The notes below the pieces were generated by a model, which had not been told where the DNA came from, did no database searches, and worked only from the letters and a program-made list of their open reading frames with translations. 10,051 nucleotides of DNA from JAYEJW01 sp034716535 (lineage in GTDB: Bacteria > Pseudomonadota > Gammaproteobacteria > Chromatiales > Chromatiaceae): NCBI GenBank assembly GCA_034716535.1, contig JAYEJW010000362.1:1-10051 (forward strand), given 5' to 3'. This document shows, one piece after another, positions 1 through 5,318 of the stretch (the stretch's first letter is position 1; each line of letters starts with the position of its first letter). The translations under genes were made by a program, and so were the position numbers.

Positions 1-285
1 CTTCTCAGCCAAGTAGAGCGCATTTCCGGCACCACCAACACTTGCTCTTGCGCAGGGAGCTATTCGCCCACACGGCTCAACGCCGCCTCCACCACCTTTC
101 TGGACAGATCCAGCCCGGCACCCATCATACCCTCGATCACCAGCCGGGCCTTGGGAACAACGCCGCGCCGTTCGGCGGCCAGCACGACCCCCGGGGTTCC
201 CCGCACGGGAATGTTGACGCCGGCGGCGCGCTTCCTTCCGCGATCGCCATTTCGCTGAGCGCGCTTTGGCCTTAGTGCCGGATAG
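1..285. repeat. Copy 1 of a ~285-bp direct duplication (toxin-gene 3' end)
   Basis: This stretch recurs almost unchanged at 332-614, about 330 bp away. It may begin before the window. The two copies differ by scattered substitutions and a few 1-2 bp indels. One indel lies near 44-52 and two near 240-262. The similarity stops just after the GGATAG at 280-285. A 46-bp unrelated spacer (286-331) separates the copies. No transposase or terminal inverted repeat is visible, so it looks like a segmental duplication of gene debris rather than an insertion sequence. Confidence 0.85.
60..285 (-). pseudogene. DUF3368/PIN-type toxin, 3' fragment, copy 1
   Basis: The minus strand encodes the C-terminal ~63 residues of a protein resembling DUF3368 PIN-like nucleases (VapC-like toxins). 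The readable part runs GRKRAAGVNIPVRGTPGVVL, then AAERRGVVPKA, and ends LSRKVVEAALSRVGE before a TAG at 62-60. Family members have a matching tail: a conserved GT-G-V turn, a basic G(L/V)(I/V)P segment and a final GE. The N-terminal part with most acidic PIN metal ligands is absent. The frame is broken upstream of GRKRAA by indels relative to copy 2 (one C missing near 240, two extra bases near 261). No antitoxin gene is present. The family call comes from recalled C-terminal motifs and is moderately secure; that it is non-functional is nearly certain. Confidence 0.6.
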
Positions 286-331
286 TGAGCAGAAACAGGT
301 CTTTCCTTGTGACAAATCAAAAAACCGCCTT

Positions 332-614
332 CTTCTCAGCCAAGTAGAGCGCATTTCCGGCACCACCAACACTTGTTTTTTGCAGGGAGCTATTCGCCCA
401 CACGGGTCAACGCCGCCTCCACTACCTTTCTGGACAGATCCAGCCCGGCACCCATCATACCCTCGATCATCGGCCGGGCCTTGGGAACAACGCCGCGCCG
501 TTCGGCGGCCAGCACGACCCCCGGGGTTCCCCGCACGGGAATGTTGACGCCGGCGGCGCGCTTCCTTCCCGCGATCGCCTTTTTGCTGAGCGCTTTGGCC
601 TTAGAGCCGGATAG
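332..614. repeat. Copy 2 of the ~285-bp direct duplication
   Basis: This is the second copy of the sequence at 1-285. It includes the toxin-fragment 3' end and about 58 bp beyond its stop codon, so the duplicated unit was larger than the coding remnant. It ends at GGATAG, four bases short of the stop codon of the neighbouring ATPase gene. The ATPase gene was therefore not part of the duplicated unit. Confidence 0.85.
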
Positions 615-617
615 GGC
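390..617 (-). pseudogene. DUF3368/PIN-type toxin, 3' fragment, copy 2
   Basis: This is the better preserved copy. An uninterrupted 75-codon frame runs directly from the ATPase stop codon (TAA, 620-618) to a TAG at 392-390. It reads ALSGSKAKALSKKAIAGRKR, then the AAGVNIPVRGTPGVVLAAER block and the RGVVPKARPMIEGMMGAGLD segment, and ends RKVVEAALTRVGE. The last ~60 residues resemble the C-terminal half of DUF3368 PIN-like toxins. There is no start codon, ribosome binding site or N-terminal PIN portion, so it should not be translated unless the ATPase stop is read through. The lack of internal stops suggests recent decay. Confidence 0.6.
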
Positions 618-1817
618 TTAAGCAAGCTCGTTCCTTTGCGAGCCGTCGACGACGATCTGCACATCCCGCCAGGAAACGACCTGTGCCTGTGAGCGCTGCT
701 GGGACCTCTCTCCGCCGTAGATGACAAAGCCCTCGATACGGTGGGAGGGATCGGACTCCCCCAGCCGAGCCGGAAAGCGGCCCAAGTTCTTGAAAAAATC
801 AGGGGAGAGGGTCTCGCCGGACTTGATCTCCACCACATCCAGCCGTGCGCCCCGATCGATCAGCAGATCGATCTCGAGCCCTCGTGGCTCACGATAGTGA
901 AACAGGTTCGGCCCGATGCCGCGATGGACATAGCCCTTGTAGATCTCCGAAACCACCCAGCTCTCGAAGATGGCACCGCGTAGTGGATGCAGGCGCAGCT
1001 GCCCCGGCTCGCGGATGCCCAGGAGGTAGCACAGCAATCCGCTGTCGAAGAAGTGCAGCTTGGGTGCCTTGACTATCCGCTTGCGGATATTGCGGTGCCA
1101 GGCCGGCACGCGGTAGATGACGAAGCTGGTCTCCAGCACCGAGAGCCAGGCGCGGGCCGTGTTGTGCGATACCCCGGCGTCATTGCCTAGCGCGCTCAGG
1201 TTGATCTCCTGTGCTGTTCGGCCGGCGCAGAGCTTGAGGAATCCGGAGAATGCCTGCAAGTCCCCGACGTTAACGATCTGGCGGACGTCCCGCTGAACAT
1301 AGGTGGCGGTGTAGTCCGCCAGCCATTGGTGGGCCGGAATACTGCGGTCGTAGATCCGCGGATAGGCCCCTTGCCAAAGCAGCGAGTAGAGGTCCGAAGG
1401 TGCGTTCGGGAAGGCGCGCAGCTCATCGATGCTTGGCGGCAGCAGGACCAGAATGCCGCAGCGGCCAGCCAGCGACTGGGCGATGGAGTGAGACAGGCCG
1501 AAGTGTTGGCTGCCGGTCAGCACGAACCGACCGGACTCCGGCCGCTCGTCCACATCCGTCTGCAAATAGCTCAGCAACTCGGGGACGTGCTGGACCTCGT
1601 CGCACACGGCACCGTCGGCGTACTCCGCGAGGAATCCGCGTGGATCGCTACGCGCAAACTCTCGCACGTCCAGGGCCTCCAGGGAGACGTAGGGTCGGTC
1701 CGGAAATGCAGCACGGCACAGCGTTGTCTTTCCCGACTGGCGAGGGCCTGTCACGGCGACCACCGGATAATAGCCCGCGAGGGCTCGCAGACTTGGCTCG
1801 AGGCTGCGGGGAATCAT
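618..1817 (-). CDS. AAA_14 / DUF4143 family ATPase
   Basis: This 399-residue protein has the two-domain plan of the AAA_14-DUF4143 ATPases, a widespread accessory family whose cellular role is poorly known. The Walker A motif GPRQSGKTT lies at residues 24-32. A Walker B-like segment ending in CDEVQ is at about 70-76, and a sensor-like TGSQHF at 101-106. The C-terminal DUF4143 part includes a helix-turn-helix-like stretch (about 205-235) and the motif EIDLLID...DVVEIKSG (315-334). That motif has the D-x(n)-E-x-K pattern of PD-(D/E)XK-fold proteins. I chose the ATG at 1817 because MIPRSLEPSL is the usual beginning. A TTG at 1853 would add 12 residues but lies in a TTGACA box. No Shine-Dalgarno is evident. 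The gene abuts toxin debris and appears intact. Confidence 0.88.
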   Translation of the reverse strand: MIPRSLEPSLRALAGYYPVVAVTGPRQSGKTTLCRAAFPDRPYVSLEALDVREFARSDPRGFLAEYADGAVCDEVQHVPELLSYLQTDVDERPESGRFVLTGSQHFGLSHSIAQSLAGRCGILVLLPPSIDELRAFPNAPSDLYSLLWQGAYPRIYDRSIPAHQWLADYTATYVQRDVRQIVNVGDLQAFSGFLKLCAGRTAQEINLSALGNDAGVSHNTARAWLSVLETSFVIYRVPAWHRNIRKRIVKAPKLHFFDSGLLCYLLGIREPGQLRLHPLRGAIFESWVVSEIYKGYVHRGIGPNLFHYREPRGLEIDLLIDRGARLDVVEIKSGETLSPDFFKNLGRFPARLGESDPSHRIEGFVIYGGERSQQRSQAQVVSWRDVQIVVDGSQRNELA

Positions 1818-1824
1818 GCGCCCG

Positions 1825-1868
1825 AACCTAGTCGTTGATACACGAAGTGTCAATTGAACTTACAATTG
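1825..1868 (-). promoter_or_regulatory. Candidate promoter and palindromic operator of the ATPase gene
   Basis: Reading the minus strand, a perfect -35 box TTGACA (1853-1848) is followed 17 bp later by a weak -10, TAGGTT (1830-1825). The start would fall at about 1818, next to the ATG at 1817, giving a leaderless or near-leaderless transcript. The plus-strand stretch TTGATACACGAAGTGTCAA (1835-1853) is an imperfect 19-bp palindrome that overlaps the -35 box. Two CAATTG hexamers lie 12 bp apart, at 1851 and 1863. This geometry suits an autorepressed gene, but no regulator can be named. The -10 matches the consensus at only three of six positions. Confidence 0.3.
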
Positions 1869-2050
1869 ATGTAATTTAAAGAACGGAGCGTCGATGGTGG
1901 CAACGAATGCGGGATGCTCAACCGTCTGAATATCATGACGACTGGGAGAAAATGATCAGCGTTTCCTGGCGCTGCTGCGGAAGCTGTTCCCGCAGATGGG
2001 ATTCGGCGACGGCGCGTTCTCTCTGCGGAGAAAAAGGGGCAGTGCAGGGC

Positions 2051-2142
2051 GTAATCGTTCACTCCCCCCAGCTCATTTGCCCCTCTCCCTAACCCTCTCC
2101 CGCTGCGGGAGAGGGGATTTGAGGGGGGGGCTGAACGGTTAC
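2051..2142. mobile_element. 92-bp miniature element with IS66-like ends
   Basis: The element begins GTAATCGTTCA (2051-2061) and ends TGAACGGTTAC (2132-2142). These are 11-bp terminal inverted repeats with one mismatch, extended inward by C-rich and G-rich runs (2064-2069 and 2122-2130). It is flanked by a perfect 8-bp direct repeat, TGCAGGGC, at 2043-2050 and 2143-2150. IS66-family elements have ends starting GTAA and make 8-bp target duplications, so both features match that family. No protein is encoded, so transposition would need an enzyme supplied from elsewhere. Its centre is the hairpin at 2093-2115. Confidence 0.75.
2093..2115. repeat. Perfect 10-bp-stem hairpin inside the miniature element
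   Basis: The arms CCCTCTCCCG (2093-2102) and CGGGAGAGGG (2106-2115) pair perfectly around the 3-base loop CTG. The preceding CCCCTCTCCC (2080-2089) can pair alternatively with the same right arm. C/T-rich palindromes of this kind recur between genes in many proteobacterial genomes. In RNA the stem would be very stable. No T-run follows on either strand, so a Rho-independent terminator role is not supported by the standard signature. Confidence 0.85.
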
Positions 2143-2250
2143 TGCAGGGCGGGTTCTTAGGAAAACGCCACTTAAGGATGAGATTAGAAAAAGCGAGGAA
2201 CGGTCGAGAAACAGGCGGACAAATCGTGGCCGTCTGCGAATCAAGAATAT

Positions 2251-2327
2251 TGGTCGGGGTGAGAGGATTCGAACCTCCGGCCCCTGCCTCCCGAAGGCAG
2301 TGCTCTACCAGGCTGAGCTACACCCCG
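2251..2327 (-). tRNA. tRNA-Pro (anticodon CGG)
   Basis: The minus strand folds as a standard 77-nt tRNA. The acceptor arms CGGGGTG and CACCCCG pair, with discriminator A and an encoded CCA tail (2253-2251). The D arm contains AGCTCAGCCTGGTAGAGC. The anticodon arm CTGCC-TTCGGGA-GGCAG has CGG at positions 34-36, and the T loop is GGTTCGAATCC. It reads the proline codon CCG. The mature 5' end lies one base after the ispB stop codon, so it is almost certainly transcribed with ispB and released by RNase P. Confidence 0.97.
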
Positions 2328-2328
2328 A

Positions 2329-3297
2329 TTAGTAGGTGCGGACGACGGCGAAATCGGCCATCTTCTCCAGCGCCGTGCGCTGGACCGATTCGGGAAGCGC
2401 GCCGGCCGATGCCTTGGCCGACTGCGCATATCGGCGCGCAAGCGCAATAGTGTAGTCGATGGCTTTGGTCGATTCAATTGCCTCTGCTGCGACGTCGATA
2501 TGCTCCCGCCCGCCGGTCTCGATCGCCTTACGCAATTGCTCGCGCTGCTCGGCGGTGCCCGTTGCCATGGCCCGGATGACCGGGAGCGTCGGCTTACCTT
2601 CGGCCAGGTCGTCGCCCAGGTTCTTGCCGAGCTCTTCGCCGTTTGCCCGGTAGTCGAGCGCGTCGTCCACCAGCTGGAACGCAATTCCGAGCTGCAGGCC
2701 GTAATCCGCCAACGCCTTCTCGAGCTCCGGCGGTGATTCGGCCAGCACGGCACCGAGTCGGGTTCCCGCTTCGAACAGGGTGGCGGTCTTGCGCTTGATG
2801 ACCTCCATGTAGCGTTCTTCGGTGGTGTCGGGGTCGTTGCAGTTGAGGAGCTGCAGGACCTCACCCTCGGCGATACGGTTGGTGGCGTGGGAGAGGATAT
2901 CCATGACCCGCATGTTGTTCACGTCCACCATCATTTCGAAGGAGCGGGAGTAGAGGAAATCGCCGACCAGAACGCTCGCCTCGTTTCCCCAGACGGCATT
3001 CGCGGTCTCGCGGCTCCGGCGCAGCTCCGAGCCGTCCACCACGTCGTCGTGGAGCAGGGTGGCGGTGTGGATGAACTCGACGACGGCGGCCAAGTCGATG
3101 TGACGGGAACCCCGATAGCCGCAAGCCCGGGCCGAGAGTAGCACCGACAGCGGACGCAGGCGCTTTCCGCCGCTCTGGATGATGTAGTGGCCTACTTGGT
3201 TGATCAGCACCACGTCGGACGCGAGTCGACGCAATATCAACCGGTCGACCGCTTGCATGTCTTCGGCGATTGGTTCCCGAATTTCGGTCAGGTCCAT
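2329..3297 (-). CDS. ispB: Octaprenyl (polyprenyl) diphosphate synthase
   Basis: IspB extends farnesyl diphosphate with isopentenyl diphosphate to make the long all-trans chain attached to ubiquinone or menaquinone. The 322-residue product matches the usual length (E. coli about 323). It shows GGKRLRP at 43-49, the first Asp-rich motif DDVVD at 84-88 followed by the R-R pair, KTATLFEAG at 170-178, and the second motif DDALDY at 211-216. The KNLGDDLAEGKPTLP block follows at about 225-239. The Asp motifs bind Mg2+ and diphosphate. The ATG at 3297 gives the expected beginning MDLTEIREPIAEDM; the frame stays open upstream but crosses the promoter. The ribosome binding site is weak. The gene is divergent from rplU and runs into tRNA-Pro. 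Product chain length cannot be read from the sequence with certainty. Confidence 0.96.
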   Translation of the reverse strand: MDLTEIREPIAEDMQAVDRLILRRLASDVVLINQVGHYIIQSGGKRLRPLSVLLSARACGYRGSRHIDLAAVVEFIHTATLLHDDVVDGSELRRSRETANAVWGNEASVLVGDFLYSRSFEMMVDVNNMRVMDILSHATNRIAEGEVLQLLNCNDPDTTEERYMEVIKRKTATLFEAGTRLGAVLAESPPELEKALADYGLQLGIAFQLVDDALDYRANGEELGKNLGDDLAEGKPTLPVIRAMATGTAEQREQLRKAIETGGREHIDVAAEAIESTKAIDYTIALARRYAQSAKASAGALPESVQRTALEKMADFAVVRTY

Positions 3298-3331
3298 GCT
3301 TGGGTCGAACGCAGAGCAAACAAAGAAAAAA

Positions 3332-3360
3332 ATGCTAGATGTGGGCGCCGGGGCTGTCAA
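3332..3360 (-). promoter_or_regulatory. Sigma-70 promoter of ispB-tRNA-Pro
   Basis: On the minus strand a perfect -35 TTGACA (3360-3355) and a -10 TAGCAT (3337-3332) are separated by exactly 17 bp. Transcription would start at about 3325, leaving a leader of some 28 nt before the ispB ATG at 3297. The A/T-rich run directly downstream would favour melting. This is the strongest promoter match in the window. Confidence 0.75.
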
Positions 3361-3453
3361 GCTAACCTCGCATGACGACGCGTGGCGAAGTCTACCCGGG
3401 GACACCGAACGCGCCAGCACTCCATCTCCCCGATACGCCCGGCCGTTTACCGT

Positions 3454-3483
3454 TTGACTCTGGCCTTCCACTGCGGATATCAT
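3454..3483 (+). promoter_or_regulatory. Sigma-70 promoter of rplU-rpmA
   Basis: The -35 TTGACT (3454-3459) and -10 TATCAT (3478-3483) are separated by 18 bp. Transcription would start near 3490, giving a leader of about 60 nt before the rplU ATG at 3549. It lies back to back with the ispB promoter, about 94 bp away, with no overlap. I see no recognised ribosomal-protein leader structure in the 5' UTR. Confidence 0.65.
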
Positions 3484-3548
3484 CCCGCTTCTTTGTATCG
3501 CCCCATGATCTTTGGTGGCGGAAACGTATATCGCTGGGGATTGCATTC

Positions 3549-3863
3549 ATGTACGCGGTCATTCAAACCGGGGGCAAGCAGTACCGGGTCGCCGAGGGCG
3601 ACGTCCTGAAAATCGAAAAGATCGCCGCCGACGAAGGAGCGAGCGTCGAGCTCGACAAGGTGCTCATGGTTGCGGATGGTGACGATGTCAAGGTCGGAAA
3701 GCCGTACCTTGAGGGCGGTAAGGTCACGGCAACCGTCAAGGCCCACGGGCGGGCAAAGAAGGTCAAGATCATCAAGTTCCGCCGGCGTACGCAGCACCTG
3801 AAGCACCAGGGCCACCGCCAGTGGTTCACGCAGCTTGAGGTTACCGGCATCAACGCGGGCTGA
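3549..3863 (+). CDS. rplU: 50S ribosomal protein L21
   Basis: L21 binds 23S rRNA in the large subunit and contacts L20. The 104-residue product is the normal size (E. coli 103). It begins MYAVIQTGGKQYRVAEGD, the L21 signature, and carries the basic C-terminal half with KVKIIKFRRRTQHLKHQGHR (about 72-91). The ATG at 3549 is fixed by that beginning; a GGGGA at about -12 is a weak ribosome binding site. It is the first gene of the rplU-rpmA pair, 12 nt from rpmA, and divergent from ispB as in many gammaproteobacteria. Nothing unusual is visible. Confidence 0.98.
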   Translation: MYAVIQTGGKQYRVAEGDVLKIEKIAADEGASVELDKVLMVADGDDVKVGKPYLEGGKVTATVKAHGRAKKVKIIKFRRRTQHLKHQGHRQWFTQLEVTGINAG

Positions 3864-3875
3864 GGAGAACGGCAC

Positions 3876-4133
3876 ATGGCACACAAAAAAGCAGGCGGTA
3901 GCTCCCGCAACGGCCGCGATTCGGAATCCAAACGCTTAGGCGTCAAGCTCTACGGCGGCCAGAAAGCCAAGGCGGGAAACATCATCGTGCGGCAGCGGGG
4001 CACCAAGTTTCACAAGGGCGTGAATGTGGGTTGCGGCAAGGACTACACGCTCTTTGCACTCGCCGACGGTGTCGTCAAATTCGAGGTCAAGGGCCCGAAG
4101 AACCGCAAGTTCGTCAGCGTCGAGACCGCCTGA
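3876..4133 (+). CDS. rpmA: 50S ribosomal protein L27
   Basis: L27 lies near the peptidyl-transferase centre, where its flexible N-terminus reaches toward the tRNA ends. The 85-residue protein starts MAHKKAGGSSRNGRDSESKR, the classic uncleaved proteobacterial form without the extra N-terminal peptide of Firmicutes. It continues with GGQ, GNIIVRQRGTKFHKGVNVG and ends in FVSVETA. A good GAGGAG Shine-Dalgarno overlaps the rplU stop region, seven bases before the ATG at 3876. It is co-transcribed with rplU and followed by a terminator-like hairpin. Confidence 0.98.
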   Translation: MAHKKAGGSSRNGRDSESKRLGVKLYGGQKAKAGNIIVRQRGTKFHKGVNVGCGKDYTLFALADGVVKFEVKGPKNRKFVSVETA

Positions 4134-4154
4134 CGGGCCATCCCGGAGTCTGAG

Positions 4155-4190
4155 AAAAGCCTCGTCTTGTGGCGGGGCTTTTTGCGTTTT
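4155..4190 (+). terminator. Rho-independent terminator after rpmA
   Basis: AAAAGCCTCG (4155-4164) and CGGGGCTTTT (4173-4182) form a 10-bp stem with one G-U pair and an 8-base loop. The T-run TTTTT (4179-4183) and a second TTTT (4187-4190) follow. It lies 22 bp after the rpmA stop and 27 bp before obgE. It would lower transcription from the ribosomal-protein genes into obgE and proB, or stop it fully if obgE has its own promoter. I see no clear promoter in the short gap to obgE, so partial read-through is likely. Confidence 0.75.
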
Positions 4191-4216
4191 CGGGGCAACG
4201 ATTCCGCGACCAAGCC

Positions 4217-5293
4217 ATGAAATTCGTCGACGAGGCCCACATCCGTGTCGAAGCCGGTGACGGCGGCAACGGTTGTGTGAGCTTTCGCCGCGAGAAGTTC
4301 ATCCCCAAGGGAGGGCCGGACGGGGGTGACGGCGGCGACGGCGGCAGCGTGGTTCTGCTGGCGGACACCAACCTCAATACATTGGCGGATTTTCGTGTCC
4401 AGCGCCTGCGCCGGGCCGAGCGCGGACAGAATGGCAGGGGCCGCAACATGACCGGCCGCAGTGGACAGGATCTCTTGGTCCGGGTACCGGTTGGCACCCG
4501 GGTCTTCGATGAAGAGACCGGCGAGCAGATCGGCGAGCTGCTTGAGAACGGTGAGCGCCTACTGGTTGCCCAAGGCGGATTTCACGGCATCGGGAATACC
4601 CGCTTCAAGTCCAGTACCAACCGTGCGCCGCGCCAGTCCACACCCGGGACCGAGGGCGAGTGCCGCCAGCTTCACCTGGAGCTGATACTCTTGGCGGACG
4701 TGGGCCTGCTCGGAGTCCCGAACGCCGGCAAGTCCAGCCTCATCCGCAAGGTCTCCAGTGCCCGACCGAAGGTGGCGGACTACCCCTTCACAACCCTTCA
4801 CCCGAATCTGGGCGTGGTGCGCCTGGGACGGGATCGCGGCTTCGTCATTGCCGATATCCCGGGTGTCATCGAAGGGGCAGCCGACGGTGCAGGTCTTGGT
4901 GTTCGTTTCCTCAAACACCTGGCGCGCACCCGGTTGCTGCTGCACCTCGTGGATATCGCACCCCTGGACGAGTCCATCGACCCGGCCGATCAGGTACTGA
5001 AGATCCAGCGGGAGCTGGAAGGGTTCGGTGGCGATCTGGTAGATAAGGAGCGCTGGCTGGTGCTCAACAAGCTCGACCTCTTGGACTCCGCCGAGTACGA
5101 GCGGCGTCGCGCCTCGATCGTCGACAAGATCGGCTGGCGAGGTCCCGTCTACGGCATTTCCGCCGTTTCGGGGCAGGGGACCAGCGAATTGACCGAGGCG
5201 CTGATGCGGTATCTGGAACAAGAACGCCAAGCCGCCGCCCGGGAGCCGGAGGAAGAATCGGCGGATACCGGCGACTGGCATCCGCTGGATTGA
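4217..5293 (+). CDS. obgE: GTPase ObgE/CgtA
   Basis: ObgE is an essential GTPase that binds the 50S subunit and links ribosome assembly to growth and stress state. The 358-residue product has the glycine-rich Obg fold at 1-158, with repeated GDGG motifs (about 15-43) and GNTRFKSSTNRAPRQ (126-140). The G domain follows: G1 GVPNAGKSS (166-174), the FTT switch I (191-193), G3 DIPG (213-216), G4 NKLD (284-287) and G5 SAVSGQG (315-321). A short acidic tail ends the protein, as is common in proteobacterial forms. I chose the ATG at 4217 because MKFVDEA is the canonical start; an upstream ATG at 4169 lies within the terminator. No strong ribosome binding site is visible. proB follows after 25 nt. 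Confidence 0.97.
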   Translation: MKFVDEAHIRVEAGDGGNGCVSFRREKFIPKGGPDGGDGGDGGSVVLLADTNLNTLADFRVQRLRRAERGQNGRGRNMTGRSGQDLLVRVPVGTRVFDEETGEQIGELLENGERLLVAQGGFHGIGNTRFKSSTNRAPRQSTPGTEGECRQLHLELILLADVGLLGVPNAGKSSLIRKVSSARPKVADYPFTTLHPNLGVVRLGRDRGFVIADIPGVIEGAADGAGLGVRFLKHLARTRLLLHLVDIAPLDESIDPADQVLKIQRELEGFGGDLVDKERWLVLNKLDLLDSAEYERRRASIVDKIGWRGPVYGISAVSGQGTSELTEALMRYLEQERQAAAREPEEESADTGDWHPLD

Positions 5294-5318
5294 CCGAAGG
5301 CACGGGGGCGCTCATTCC

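Larger units (their letters stand above)
1854..2250. other. Intergenic region without a recognisable gene
   Basis: This 397-bp stretch lies between the ATPase gene and tRNA-Pro. The only clear structure is the miniature element at 2051-2142. Just before it (about 1940-2042) a plus-strand frame reads RLGENDQRFLALLRKLFPQM followed by GFGDGAFSLRRKRG. It has a protein-like composition but no start codon or ribosome binding site, and a stop codon stands directly upstream. With the miniature element removed this frame would stay open up to the tRNA. I recognise no family in it, and it may be chance or the relic of a lost gene. I see no convincing terminator directly behind the tRNA. Confidence 0.6.

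Noticed and set aside
1..614. Insertion sequence made of the two direct copies
   Set aside because: There are no transposase, terminal inverted repeats or target duplication; the content is toxin-gene debris.
1326..1838. 170-codon plus-strand frame opposite the ATPase gene
   Set aside because: It is antisense to a clear AAA_14/DUF4143 gene, has no family-like motifs, and results from GC-rich codon bias.
1818..1853. Upstream TTG start adding 12 residues to the ATPase
   Set aside because: The TTG belongs to a TTGACA promoter-like box, and the family begins near MIPR; the ATG at 1817 is preferred.
2093..2115. Rho-independent terminator for tRNA-Pro or a plus-strand gene
   Set aside because: The stem is perfect but no T-run follows on either strand; it is better explained as the core of the miniature element.
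3298..3546. N-terminal extension of IspB of about 83 residues
   Set aside because: The extension covers both divergent promoters and does not resemble prenyl synthases; MDLTEIREPI is the expected start.
3490..3548. Autoregulatory L21 leader in the rplU 5' UTR
   Set aside because: I could not find a stable conserved fold in the ~60-nt leader that would support such a claim.
4559..5281. 240-codon minus-strand frame opposite obgE
   Set aside because: It lies fully antisense to the conserved GTPase gene and carries no recognisable motif.
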